Shown here in pieces: positions 8,997 through 21,282 of a stretch of DNA of 64,000 nt; positions within the stretch are counted from its first letter, which is position 1; every line of letters starts with the position of its first letter. The notes below the pieces were generated by a model, which ran no database searches, was not told where the DNA came from, and saw only the letters and a program-made list of their open reading frames with translations. Where the stretch lies: positions 14,201,073-14,265,072 of the forward strand of contig OW203767.1 in the NCBI GenBank assembly GCA_934045905.1, read 5' to 3'. This DNA is from Leuctra nigra (Eukaryota > Arthropoda > Insecta > Plecoptera > Leuctridae). Position numbers and translations under genes: made by a program.

Positions 8997-10504
8997 GGGA
9001 TATAAATTTCAGCATAATCCTCTCATTGGTACTTTTATGATTGAAATATTGCAATTCAATATGGATGTGTGTTTTTGTGCGTTCCGAAATGTTGTTTCGA
9101 GACGTTGCGCGTAAACGCTACACCGAGCGTTTTCCTAGACGCCTCTATTGTCATATTGTTCGGGTTTCGCTCCTGAATCATCTGGCGTATCGAGGAGCTT
9201 GAGACTTTGCATCGCCCTGCCACATGATCGGAGAGGAGTCAAGGTGGCTGCTAATAAGATCAGGAGCTATTGTTTGATGTTGAAACTTGAACGTCTTGTC
9301 GCTGGAACGCTCTGGAAGCGATCTGCTTTGATCTCGCGCGTGGAGAGGGAACTTCGCGGGCCAACTCTTCAACTGTCTTTTACTTGGAGATGGGAAACTT
9401 GCGGGTGATTGGCTTTCGCTCGCTCGTCGTTTATTTTGCGTAGAATATTTTACGACGTTGTGATAAACATTATTTTTAGAAATATTTGAAGTGTGCTTGA
9501 AATGTAGACGACATCTTGTGAACTGTTCTAAGACATGGGCATTTTCTGGACATGCATTCTACGCCATAAACAAAGCACAAATTAGAGTTCCAAATTGAAG
9601 ACAAATCCATTTTCTTCACATGAATTGTGTGATTTTATAAAAACGTTTCGAAAATAGTGTTCCAAATTGAAGAAAAAAGCTGATTTCATAAAAAAGCGTT
9701 CTAAATTGATAAAAAAAAATCAAATTCTTGCCATGAACTGTGAGATTTTTTAAGAACAAGCCTCAATTTGCACAAATTGACTAATAATTATTTGTTTTCA
9801 ATACACGTGAATCTTAAGAAATCAATGTGCTATGGAATTTCATTGGAAGGTCAAAACTTATCTAAGTTGAAGGTTCGATTCTCGAGACTACCACACTGTT
9901 CGATGAAAACGGAATCTCATGGGCCAATCCCAACATATCCTTCTTTCTCTCTCCACGATATCTATCATTTCCCAATAATTTAAATAAAATAAAATAAAAA
10001 AAACGGATAATTGATCCCCATCTTCTGATATGTGATGCTTGTAAACCGTGGCCAATGAATGTTCTTTACTATTCTCTCTGTATCGGCTTCTGGGATGCTG
10101 AATATCAAAGAGATAATATTCTCGAGTAGAAAGTGCCGCCTCTCTGATTCCCCCTCCCCCTCCCCCCGCATGGGATGGGGGCGAATATTTGAAATTGCTC
10201 GGCGCCTCCAGAGCTAGCGGCCTGACAATGTGGCGCTATGCAGAACATGGGGGGCGATATTGAAGAGTCGGCAAGTTTCCGACGTCGCCGTCTGTCACGT
10301 GATTGGAGCACGTGATCGCTAGTGAAGACGTTCCGCGACATCGACTGACCCCCGGTGTGAAAATATGACGGACGGGAATTGATCGTAAATTTCTTCCGGT
10401 TGCTCAGCAGCTTGTAATGGCGAGAGGAAAATCGAAGAGAGATTGTTTTCCGAGATTTTAGGACAGTTTATACTCGCGGACTTTTTTTTTACCAATGTGA
10501 CATT
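8997..10504. other. no gene seen; degenerate repeats about 9588-9755
   Basis: Between 9588 and 9755 a degenerate unit TTCCAAATTGAAGA... is repeated about three times. A purine/pyrimidine-skewed stretch lies at 10140-10170. Two CACGTG E-boxes lie at about 10295-10315. No coding exon could be supported. Confidence 0.45.
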
Positions 10505-10735
10505 TTTATGGCGGAAATTTAACCGACGGCCAGTTTACTGCCGGACATTTTGTCGACGGACAGTTTACTGGCGGACATTTTACTGACGGATATTTTACTG
10601 ACGGACATTTCGCCGACGGACAGTTTATTGACGAACATTTTTCCGACGGACGTTTACTGGCACATTTTGCCGACGGACATGTAGTTTATTGACGAATGTT
10701 TTGCCGACGGACATTTTATACCGAAGACTTATTAC
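10505..10735. repeat. degenerate ~20-bp tandem repeat
   Basis: About eleven imperfect copies of a unit like GACGGACATTTTACT, alternating ATTTT and AGTTTACT endings and GACGGAC or GGCGGAC starts. Non-coding simple repeat. Confidence 0.8.
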
Positions 10736-10739
10736 TTAA

Positions 10740-11240
10740 ATTTCTTTACGGAGCAAGTACTCTGAGGTCCTGGGTTCGAATCCCACGGCCGACATTCACA
10801 TGATGATTGTTCGATGGATTCTCTCTGACGAGAGGCAAATGCTGTGAAGGTCCTACTACTGCGTCCTTCCCACCGTCTTATTCATCAACACAATCTTTCA
10901 TCCGTTGCCAACAGCCTAGTTCAGGGGTCGGCAACCTGCGGCTCCTTAGTGGTTCTTGAATGGCTCTTTATTCATGAATCGAAAAATTGTAAAATTAGGA
11001 AAAAAACGCCCTGCGGGGCAAAAATTGGAATGCTATTTTGAGTTTGTTCATTTTAGAGTCACAGAATCACTTTGAAATTGTTGAAATTCTTTTAAAAAAC
11101 GCCCTGCGGGGCAACAACTGGGAAGCTTCGTCAAAATGTCAAAATAAACTAGTAGATCAATTTATTATTTTATTTTTGGGAAATTGTCTCCTTCACCAAA
11201 AAAGGTTACCAACCCCTGGCCTAGTTGCAGCACTAAAAGA
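10740..11240 (+). mobile_element. tRNA-derived SINE interrupted by a hAT MITE
   Basis: The head has a perfect B box (GGTTCGAATCC, about 10773), followed by the family core (GAGAGGCAAATGCTGTGAAGG) and tail (CCAACAGCCTAGTT). The tail is broken at 10922 by a 297-bp insertion and resumes at 11227 with GCAGCACTA. This gives a relative age: SINE first, hAT insertion later. Confidence 0.8.
10922..11218. mobile_element. hAT MITE nested in a SINE
   Basis: Ends CAGGGGTCGGCAACCTG and GGTTACCAACCCCTG are inverted terminal repeats typical of hAT elements. They are bordered by a perfect 8-bp duplication GCCTAGTT (10914-10921 and 11219-11226). The interior holds two copies of AACGCCCTGCGGGGCAA. There is no transposase. 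Confidence 0.9.
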
Positions 11241-11405
11241 TCTCATGTCCTGCAGCTTGCTGGCGTTTGGAATTCTCACGGACATATTTATCACCACTGA
11301 AACGTCCCACCAATGTAAACTCCTGTCAGATTCCCGAGTGTTTCCACGTTAAGTAGGAAGTGACGTCACTTCCAGACGCTTCCTCGTGCTCGGACGGCGT
11401 CTGGA

Positions 11406-11418
11406 TGAGTCACGTGGC
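11406..11418. promoter_or_regulatory. composite AP-1 / E-box site, second copy
   Basis: Same 13 bases as at 4648-4660 (AP-1 overlapping CACGTG). A TGACGTCA CRE lies about 45 bp upstream and TGACGTCG about 30 bp downstream. Candidate enhancer; inference only. Confidence 0.35.
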
Positions 11419-11731
11419 TCTGGACCAACTCCTGACTCATTGACGTCGAGATAATCGATTGATTACTCATTAAAACCGCAGCTGTTAATTGCTCATTCTT
11501 GAGCCGGACGGACGTGCTGATAAAACATTAAGATCGGAATGTTAGTTATCACTGTTCATAGCATTTTGTGTAGATTATTTTTCACAAAAATTTAAAATAT
11601 ACCGAATAGAGGGCATTTTTAAATTGTTATAAATCATGTAGGAAAATTGATGTTTTCTCTGAAATTTACAACTTTTTAATAAATCGATTCGTTAATTTAG
11701 AAAAAATAATAAGTGGGAAAAAATAATTTAG

Positions 11732-12045
11732 TTTAATGCTTTCAGTTAATACTGGATGTAACTTTTATATATTTTAAAATTTGTCAACATTATTTCGAGG
11801 GGTGCTGAACACCCCTCAAAAACTTCTGAAGGGTTCTCGAGCCCCTGAGCACCCACCGGCGCCGCTGATAAAATGTTTTACACCCCTTTAGATGGGACAA
11901 ACCAAGAACTGGATAGATATTTAATGATTTCAGTTAATACTGGATATAACTTTTATGTATTTTAAATATTTGCCAAAAATATTTCAAGGGTTGCTCTAAA
12001 CTTCTGAATGGTGCTTGAGCTCCTGAGCACCTACCACTGCAGTCT
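11732..12045. repeat. direct duplication of ~125 bp
   Basis: The order TTTCAGTTAATACTGGAT, ATTTTAAA, TTTCGAGGGGTGCT, CTTCTGAAGGG, CCTGAGCACC occurs at 11732-11865 and again at 11926-12040, with about 15-20% divergence. The shared ending resembles a degraded TIR of a DNA transposon. Confidence 0.6.
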
Positions 12046-14149
12046 GATCTCCCTTCCCGGCAAGCGAGTGTGACTTTGATCGTTCTCGGCGCCAAGTGGC
12101 TGCGGCAGATGATTGACAAGTGTCACTGACGGACGGATTATATTGGACCGGACAAGCAACAAGTCAAATCGAATCATAAACAGTTTTTCCGCTCAAATCA
12201 TTTCTCATTCTCGTGTTCGTTACGTAGGAAAGCTTTTTATATGCGACGTGTCGAACGAGGGGATTTGATGCTTGAAGAAAAACGACACGTCGAAGTTTCT
12301 TTGCGTCTTGCCGATGACGTGACGTTCGATTCGTTTGACAGTTTTCAAAATGTGACGTTTTACATCGACTGTAATTTAAGTAAAGGTGTCGGCATTTTTT
12401 TTAGGTAACTTGCAGTCAACGACGTTCTATGTTCTATTCACAACTTGGAGAAATATAATTAAATTCTCTTCAATTTTCGAATGTATTCTTACTTACTTTA
12501 TACTAACTTTTGGTTATAGCTGAGGTAATTTACTTGCCTGTGGTCAATGCATTCTTTGTTTTAAGTTAGTGACGTCAATCAAGGCAAATTGACATATACT
12601 TTTATAATTATGCTTCCCGAAGAGATATTTTAGGTACTGCAAATGAAATACAAAATTACCAAGAATTAGATATTTATATTTAAAATAAAAAAATTTAGGT
12701 TATATTCACTAAAATGCATTTGAATCGGTTTTATTGTATGAATAGTGTCATTACGCCATAAAATGTTTCAAATTGAATGTCCAATTTTCTTCCAGAAGCT
12801 GATGGAATATTGAAATAATTATATGTACACGCAGTACTATTTCTTCTACAAGTCATTTGCCTCCACCTTTAAGTATTTCTCTTAATTGTCCAACATTCTC
12901 CCAGTGTCTCGTGACTGGTCGGTATAATGCGCGGGAATCTGCGCGCTATTTGCATGGCTCGCATGGTATAGAGGGCATTCACATTGATGTACAGCAGACA
13001 TGTGAAAGGACGTTATGGATAGTTAGGTGATAATGCTGCATCAGTGAAATACCAACGAAATGTCAATACAACCCCCTTCTATAGTGCGGTAGTTAGTTGG
13101 AATCACTGGACAAGGGGGTGCAGGGGGTGGGTGTGACGTAATAGAGCACTGCACATGGGTTGATAACGCTTTGCTCGAGAACCTTCTCGGACATTTGTAA
13201 CCAAACTGCAGGCATGTTGAAGTGTACATCGCTATAAAACCGAAGTTATTTGAATACATGTTCCTCAAAACAGCTCTAGTCAGAACAACGGTAACAATTT
13301 GTTTTCTATACCAAATTAAAAAATGGTCTGCTGAAATTTTCTTGTATATTCCTATGAAATTTCGAATAATTAATACATCACAGTAATATATTTTTATAAT
13401 TTCAATGCTTTTTTAAAATGAAAGTTAGACTCCCTTTGACACACACGTGCGAATGTGAAAAGGACCCCCCCCCCTCCCTCTCCCCTAACATTTTTCCTGC
13501 GCAATGATTTATCATTTTACGCCCACGCTCGCAAACTGTGAGAAGCTTATTTTTTAAAAATTGTTTTGTCATTTGAGACCAAAGAATAATAAATACTTCT
13601 CATGAGTATCACTTAGCTCTAAACACTCCCCTGCTACTTGACATTCACAGATGCCGCCACTTGAGCTTCTTCTTACCGATACAGATCAGCAGACACGCGT
13701 GCGCACCGGGAACATTAACGACGCACTGTTGCGAGGCCACGTGGTGTCGTTCTGTTCTTTACCAGATGCAAATCATGATAAACCACAAGCAGGACAGCCT
13801 TTAGCCGGTCTTCACGGAGGTTTTATAAGCTGGCATAATGTGAGATCCTTTGACGTCCACGAATTGCCAATCAAAACTGAAACGGACAGTGCATTTTTGT
13901 AGAATAACTGAATATTTGAATATATAAGTTTGTGGACGAAAATAGAACAGATGCGTGTGCCAAAGAAATGGAGAAAATGTCTCTTTTAATTTCATGGTAC
14001 GTCCTACTAATCCACTACAAAAGAAAGATATTTATTTTCTCTCATATTCATCCACTATTATCGATCTTGTATTCACGTTATGTTCAACGAGCGATCAACT
14101 AGTTCCTTTATGCGCTCGCTGCATTGTCCCTGCGAATGATAAGAAACCA
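12046..14149. other. no gene confirmed
   Basis: Mostly AT-rich non-coding sequence. A C-rich tract lies at about 13465-13485. An 83-codon open frame at 13651-13902 starts right after an acceptor-like CAG but has no recognisable domain and no convincing donor, so it is not called. Confidence 0.45.
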
Positions 14150-14300
14150 CCCCCGCCCGGCTAGTTCCGTGCGTCGCCGCGGCGGCGCGCTGGCGGCGGG
14201 GCGGCGCGCGAGCCACCTGTCACTCGATTCACGTCTGCCGCCGCGGCAGTCGAGCGTCAGCCGTGATTCGAGGAGGTCGTGTCATTCGCACGCTCCCGCG
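14150..14300. promoter_or_regulatory. CpG-dense patch, possible promoter region
   Basis: A GC- and CpG-dense island (GTCGCCGCGGCGGCGCGC and similar) in otherwise AT-rich sequence. It lies about 380 bp upstream of the candidate 5' exon 14678-14823. Promoter identity is inference; no TATA box or initiator could be fixed. Confidence 0.3.
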
Positions 14301-14677
14301 GTGTTTTACGCAACCAATACTCGCGTACAGAGCTTCAATATGAATCACATCGGTGTCAAATAAATAATAATAAGTCGTGCACTACGAGTTTACCCTAACT
14401 TTTGAATATTGTGAATTTTGAAGATAAAGAGATTTTCTGAAACTTTTCTGATGTCGTGTAGTACTTTTTAATGTTTTTGTCTCGATCTGAATCGTGTACT
14501 CAAAGCGGGGTTTTCAATCTGTAAATAATTATACAAACAGAATCGAGTGTGAAGTAAAATAATCGAAAACATTCCATTTTTAGAACCCATCTCGTGTGTT
14601 GGTGTGTGTGTAATCGTTTGAACTGAAATAGTTTGCCGCGCGCACGATATGCCCGTCTGACTTGTTGCTAGTTGACC

Positions 14678-14823
14678 ATGCATTCCACGTTGATCTGCAA
14701 CAACAAGAACTTGATCAACAGCAACGGCTGTCGGCTGCAACACCGGCGCACGTTGAGTGGCAGCAACAGTCAACAGCACCGATGCAGCAGGAGATACGCG
14801 GAGATCGGAGCGTGGAAGTCGCG
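14678..14823 (+). CDS. spri: candidate second alternative first coding exon of spri
   Basis: An ATG at 14678 opens 48 codons of a Ser/Asn/Gln/Arg-rich peptide (MHSTLICNNKNLINSNG...) up to a strong donor TCGCG|GTGAGT. The exon ends in phase 2, the phase required by exon 29734. Without splicing, the frame stops at the TGA inside the donor. A second open + frame (start 14662) and a minus-strand frame overlap; neither has better support. The exon could equally be 5' UTR. No domain is recognised. Confidence 0.35.
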
Positions 14824-14957
14824 GTGAGTTTTTGTCACGGCGCGCGAGAATGTGGTCAGTTTGCCGAATGTTCGCGTCCACGAGGCAACTCTGATATATT
14901 GTTCAATTGACATTATTTTGCAATAAAAAACGGAATCGTTTTCGAACAGGTTTATGT

Positions 14958-15152
14958 TTTATTTTGGTGATTTAACGTCGCACGTTCTGGTAATAGGCTA
15001 ATGGAATGAGAATGGTGATAGGGAGATGAGGATGAAGAATAAGGATGGACAATGGGAAGATGGCTGTCGTGAACTAAGTGGATAAACTTCCCGGCATTTA
15101 CCTCTCGACTGAGGAAAACGAAGAAAAACCTCAGTCGGGACAGTCAGTTTTG
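14958..15152 (-). mobile_element. tRNA-SINE copy (antisense, head eroded)
   Basis: Reads on + as TTAACGTCGCACGTTCTGG, AATAGGCTAATGG, a GATGAGGATGA-rich tail, then TTCCCGGCATTTACCTCTCG and a CCTCAGTCGGGACA end. This is the reverse order of the full copy at 32524-32812. The tRNA head is not recognisable. Confidence 0.7.
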
Positions 15153-15155
15153 CCA

Positions 15156-18100
15156 CACGAAGAAGAATGGCTTAGTTTTTCGTTTTATGTAGCCTTTTAG
15201 TGGGCAACTACAAAAATATTTATTTGCATTGAAAAAATTACCCACGACTGTTTTTCCTCAAGAAATCAAAAAGTCGTCTTTGTTAGTACAAAATTATATT
15301 GCCTGGAAGTGGTATTCCAACACTTTTAAATTGAACATGCCAAGCATCAAGGGCATTCCACTACGTGCTGTCAAATTGGACTGTTGTGTTGTAGGAAATG
15401 AACCTAGGAAATTAGCCTGTTGTTCTGTCAGACGAGATTCTTGTGGAATATCTAGTCGAATAGAAAGAGCCCTGCAGCCAGTGCGTAGGATGACAGATCC
15501 GTGGACCGGTCAGTGACTCAGCTCTTCGTTATGTCTTGTGTCTCAACAATACTCCGAGCAATTGTTTCACACTCTTCCTTCTTGCGAATCGCGTTGTTGA
15601 GTAATTCACTTTCGGAATAATTTACTCACTTCGGCTTGTTTTACAACTTCTGATGGGATTATCATCCCGGCATTCTCAGTCAAAGTCAACAGCATTACCA
15701 TGGCAACACTCATCAGATCTCGCAGAATCAGAAGTTATCTGCGTTAGAGATTCAGGAATCACTTTCTAACAGTAAGTCATTCTCACTTCCGAAATTAACG
15801 TTTTTAGTTTAGAACCATCCCAACATTTGCCTTTGAGACTAGGGAAAATCAAGTTGATCGATGACGATGTCCATCATTTTTTAGTACCTACATCGTACAG
15901 ATTATAATCGATATACTTATAGTTCACTTCACTTTACCAACTCATAAATTTATTATTTTAATAATGTCCTACTTACATGTAATTTTATTACCGTTTATTA
16001 ATTAGGCAGAACCTAATTAAAACTTGAAACCAACTTAAGACTAGGTTATGTCATCTGACAATAAATTTGGCACGAATTATTCGTAGACAATGTTCCGAAA
16101 TATTCCAAATATTCAAATTGAACAACCAGCCCACAGCCCTCTGTATGATCCTATCTCAATTCTTCGCATAACGAAGGCTGTGTTCGTCTCATATTGGAAC
16201 ATTATTCAAACCGCTCGTCTTGGTTTATTGCCTCGTGTATTAGCAGGCGCTGATTTAGCCGTTTGTTTCCTGCGCTCATATGCGATAACAACACGAGCAT
16301 GTAAGTGAAAGTAGACACGGTGCATTATTCTGTACACTTGTCCACTAAACTGCGCGGCTGGTTTCGCTTCTTCGTTACACAACGTGTGGTTGTCGAGAGA
16401 TAGGATCTCTACAGGCGACTAAATACTGTCGTTTTACCAGCGGGGCGGAGCAGAATTTCACACAGTTTCCGTAATTAGTTCAACTATAAAAGATAATTGT
16501 TGCCATTTACCCGCATTTAGAACCTTATCTCAAACTTTAGTGACATACATTTGTCAATTCGACGATGTCTTAATGTTTATTGATTTTGCTCAATAAAAAC
16601 CGATAAATATGAGTCAATAATATGATACGATATGAGATATATTTTATTACAGGAATGGAAATACTTTTTTGTGTAACTTTATGGAATTGTCGTGTATTAT
16701 AAGGTGTACAATTATGAATTTTCGCGCTGTTTTTCGCTGAACAAGCGGTAGGTAATGCGTGTTGGTTGTAGACATGATGGTAGTACAGACGTGAAGTGAC
16801 GCTTGCATGGACAAGTGGAACAGCTAGGCGATGTGACACTTTAGTTCGAGGCTCATGACCTGGTAATCACTGTTCACTTGTTAGTTGTTCATGACTTCCC
16901 CACGTTGCGTTCAGATTTGCATCTCAATGCTTTTATTCAATTTTCAGTTTCACTTAAATACCTACTTAGGGCAGGAACTGAGACGCATCGAAATATGGAA
17001 TATAAATAGTTTGGTGAATTTGTATCGAAATTTAGACGTTTACGTTTAATTTATGAATTAAATATTTATCCCAGAGATGACGTTTGGTGGACATTTTGTT
17101 GATATAGTTTTTATGAGTTTTAAAAGTTCTGCTCTTGGAATGGAATCTAATTCAAGTATGTTATCTCTATAATCCGAAATCATACGCTCCGCTTTAGAAA
17201 TCGATTTACTATTTACATCGGGTATTATAATTTATAATGTTATCGGAAGATTAGATTGTAGCAGGAATCCATCGAGAGCAAAGGCGCGTATAATTGTCAG
17301 AATCCTTCGCGCGGTCGTAAAACTCGATCTTATCCTCCAAGGATCAATGATTCAAGATATTGGATGTTCTTGTCTGCAGTCAAATCACGCGACATATAAG
17401 GCGAAGTTTCGCTCCAATGTCGCTCTGGACCGGCCGGAGTTTGATGTATGCTAATTTAGAACCACGGCCACCTTGCTCTCAATCGCTGCATGTCCGATGC
17501 ACTTCTGTGCAATATGTCACTTGCATCACACATGCCCATTCGATGCACTTATGTCGAGAATGTGGGTTATTTAAAAATTGAATAACTGTGCAAATTGAAC
17601 GTTGTTGAAAGAAATTAATATAGAATGTGAGAATTGGACAAATTGACAGAAATCTACCTCTTTATACTAGAACACTCTTAGAATGTAAGATAAATAATGA
17701 ATTACGAACATACGTAATAAACGTGGTTCTAATCTCAATGTGAACATATATTATTCATTTCTGAAATTCTGCTGAATAGTCGTTCATGAAATCTGATTTA
17801 TTCCAAATTCGAAAACGAGTCCATTATCGAAAGGGCAAGATTGGCCCAAGGGACAGATACTTGGTACATAAACATAAACATTGTATAATCATGACATAAC
17901 CGGTTGCTGATGACAGTGATGTATACCTCAAGAGTCGTCGCTGTCGCCACACTCCGTTTTTTCCAGCCTGGCCAAGATTTGAAATGGAAATTATATAGAT
18001 TTTCAAATGGAAGTTAAAATAAAACACTAAAACAAATCGAATCTTTCAAAATCCACAATTTTAAATCTTCGCCTGGCTGGAAATACTGATTGTTACAGTT

Positions 18101-18714
18101 TATAAATAGTTTTTAATTTTAAAAATACGAACGTTCTGCAAGTTATGTAATCAGGTTCGAGAGCCAGGCCTGATACAGACAGTGTTTATGACTCGGTATG
18201 ATCATGTTCAATTCGAATGCAGCTATCACACGATGTATGCCGAGTATGATTGTTATAATATCATCAACATCACGTCAAGCTGGTGTTTACATACTTCGCA
18301 TGCAGCGAGGGTGGAGGTGAAGTTGATACTTCAATTGGAATTGTGTTCAACACAGCTCTGTTGTTATAACGGTGGTCGCTGATTTGTACAAACACAGGTC
18401 TTCCAGAATTATTATGTTTTGTTCCGTTCCGCTACATTCTAATTACCACCATTTTCACAGTTGCTAACAGTTACGTTTTTTTCTTTGGCATCCAATACTA
18501 TTCAGTAAGTAGGTGTTAGTTTAAATCTTTCTTGAGAAATAATTAAGTGGTCAAATATTGACGTGTTATCGGACCGGTTAAAAGCTACAGAAATGATCAA
18601 GAAACGTAGAAATGTATTTATTTATTTGGATTTCGCCGTCACTTCCATGCTCGTGTGATATGTGATTTCAAAGGTTTTTGACAGAAAATGGAACGTTTTG
18701 ACAGGAGACGTTGA
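15156..18714. other. no gene seen; short SINE core about 15810-15875
   Basis: Long AT-rich stretch. A SINE core remnant (CATCCCAACATTTGCC) is visible near 15823. Short open frames (15229-15516, 16090-16308, 17360-17581 and others) show no domains, biased codon use or splice structure that I can defend. Confidence 0.45.
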
Positions 18715-18775
18715 TCACAGCCTTCTGAAGTCACTTCACTAGGAGCGATGTGATTGTGAAGTCAAAAGGCTGTGA
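18715..18775. other. short hairpin
   Basis: TCACAGCCTTCTGAAG... pairs with ...GTCAAAAGGCTGTGA to give an imperfect ~20-bp stem with one bulge. Function unknown. Confidence 0.45.
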
Positions 18776-20064
18776 AACAGACATCGAATAATTCAAAAAA
18801 TGGAATGATTTGACCACCGCGTTCTTCAAGCACTCTCTGCGAACGAAGAGAAGGCGGTGGATTTGACAGACGCTGGCTGACGCATAGATTGTGAAATCAG
18901 TCATGCGTGGAGGTGCCGAGTTCGCGTCCCGACGCAGTTGGCAGCGACGTCGCCTGACGTCAGATTCGCGTCGTGTGACTGCGAACTATATTCATAATGT
19001 TGCGCGGAGATCGCGCAAGAACAACTAGGCCAGATTCACGCGGCAAAAACACACGACGCTCATCTTCAAGGCCTGGCAAACATAACGTTGCATTCGACTT
19101 CATAACATCCTTGATTCACTGGCACAACTCTTGTTTGACTTCCCGTTCGAGATTAGCCGGACAAAAAACTGGCCGGACATTCGGGGATTTCGTGTCTCAG
19201 TCCAGTTGCCAACTGTCACGATTTAGCTATCTTTCTATTCATGACGTCAGGCAAATGTTGGTATAGTTCCAATAACGACTTATTTCTTTACTTCTTTTAT
19301 TATACCCGAAAAAATCCAATAAATCGTTCCAGAAGATCGTTTCGAATTTTTAAATCTGCACGTCTCGATTTAACGACCTCGATCGGTCTTTCGGTTTCGA
19401 AGCAATCTACAATTATCAGACCTTGAATGTGATGCCTAGGCAATGACTGCAGCATGAAGATAGTCTTCACTGTAATGTCTGTGATCATTTGACTATATGG
19501 CAATGAAACTTTACAGCTTCCTAGAACGCGACTTATACTCGATAGCATCATCCTCATCACTTTCAATCATCGTATAGAGCACATTTCATCTGATATACGT
19601 TTTAAAAACGATTTTCTTTCGTCGTTTTGAATATTTTACAAAAGTAGAACGTTTTTTCAAATTGCCACAACCTTCTGCCTTGATGCAATATCATTGCGAG
19701 AAGGACGTGGAATTGATAGAACAAAAATGGAAGTTTTTCAAATATGAAAAATGGAATGTTTTGGATGTTTTGCTATCTGTGGGTAGGTTACGTTACTTGA
19801 TGGTACTCTGGTACGAGAGTAGAGGAATAGGATCTACATAATAAGTTTGAACAGCTTTGAAATTGTCAAAGTCTACTTTGAGCTGTATCAACCATGCAGC
19901 TTTACCGTACTTCAAAGTGAACTTTGGCAACGAGCTTTGCAGTTGGACTGTCAAAAGTCAGCAAAAAACTCAGCGGACTTCAAAATAAGCTTTAGTTAAC
20001 TTTAAAACTTTTAACGCGTCCCAAGAATGGTGGATCCCATTTATGTAGATTCTGCTCCGACTCA
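18776..20064. other. no gene seen
   Basis: Contains TGACGTCA motifs at about 18956 (just upstream) and 19242. Between 19855 and 20030 there are several AGCTTTG/CTTTGA motifs in both orientations, possibly a degraded fold-back element. No supported coding exon. Confidence 0.4.
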
Positions 20065-20068
20065 TTAA

Positions 20069-20451
20069 GACGGCTGAGTAGTGAGCGTGACTTGAAGAGT
20101 TTTAAATATATTTTTCCCTATCTTTTACCAAAGTAATTGTTAATAAAATAAGGCTTTGTACGAGTCTTCAGAACTGTCCAATGAATATCGTTTCATAGTT
20201 TGGAATAAGTTATTAGTTTTATTTTGTCCTACAGACGTTTAGTGCGTGAAAATTTGTAAAAATATGGTATTAAACGTCTGTAGGACAAAATAAAACTAAT
20301 AACTTATTCCAAACTATGAAATTAATTTCATTGAACTTTTCTGAATACTCGTACAAAGCCCTATTTTGTTAACAATTAGGTACATTGGTAAAAGATATTG
20401 ATAAAAATCTATTTAAAAACTCTTCAAGGCCACGCTCACTACTCAGCCCTC
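20069..20451. mobile_element. fold-back MITE family A, copy 2
   Basis: Ends GACGGCTGAGTAGTGAG and CTCACTACTCAGCCCTC match copy 1. It is flanked by TTAA (20065-20068) and TTGA (20452-20455), a one-base-decayed target duplication. The internal palindrome is centred at about 20250. Confidence 0.85.
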
Positions 20452-21068
20452 TTGATTCCGACAAACTAAACAACACAATGCATGATACATTCTCATAACG
20501 CCTCTGCTTCCTCTCTGCTGCTGTATAATATCAACATCCCGATCTCGATGATGATCGATGTATCGATGTGTCTACAAATCGCATCTCGACGTGTTATCGC
20601 CCCGGGGATGGGATGAAGGGGATATGTTTTATGCAGTGTTGGATGGCGCGTTAGGGTTGATGTGTTTGCTAGGCGGCATCGCATTACCCAGGTAGGACGG
20701 GGGATTTGATTCCGCTAGACAAGAAGCCAGCACACGTGTTTCAATATGTTGTTTCCGTTATCAGCAGGGAGCAAGACAGACGGTGTTTGTGTTTTGTATG
20801 TGGGAAGATCGTGACTTTTGATGGTTGTTACGTTGTTTTATGGCGCAATTTGGCGAGCTAAACAATTAAAAAACAATGTAAGTAATTAATGTTCGGATTT
20901 TATGGAACTGCTGTCGAAGGAAGTTGTCGAAGCCTCGTTATTTTATACACGGGACATTCCAAGATCGTTTTCTATCGTAATTTCACGCAGTTCAAGGTGT
21001 GCGAAATTCTTGTAGTTTTAGTGAATTGCTATATTTTTATGACTGAAACCCTCGTCGATGTTGAGACG

Positions 21069-21282
21069 TACACTCGGCACAACAAAAATTGATCGGTGAA
21101 CAAATTTGAATGACTGCTGGTCATGTTCCATACCAATCAAAGCTTGTTATTATCATTGAAATGTGAGGTCACCTACTAGAGTGAGACAAGGAGATCGCTT
21201 GGACAGAATTCTGATGGTGCGATCTAACATTTTTCAGTCAATCAGTTTTATTGAACTATCAATTTTAGTTGTGCCAAGTGTA
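21069..21282. mobile_element. TA-flanked MITE family C, copy 1
   Basis: Inverted ends TACACTCGGCACAACA and GTTGTGCCAAGTGTA, about 214 bp. The interior shares CTGCTGGTCA, TTATTATCATTGAAAT and CACCTACTAGAG with four other copies (29371, 36092, 50019, 60568). A TA target suggests a Tc1/mariner-type mobiliser. The stretch 20456-21068 between this and copy A2 shows nothing else. Confidence 0.75.

Noticed and set aside
10745..10790. A tRNA gene
   Set aside because: A B box is present but no complete cloverleaf; it is followed by the SINE core and tail seen in other copies.
13651..13902. 83-codon frame starting after an acceptor-like CAG
   Set aside because: No convincing donor or domain; left as unannotated because evidence is only an open frame.
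14468..14881. 137-codon minus-strand frame
   Set aside because: Overlaps the plus-strand candidate exon with a strong GTGAGT donor; no domain or acceptor/donor pattern on the minus strand.
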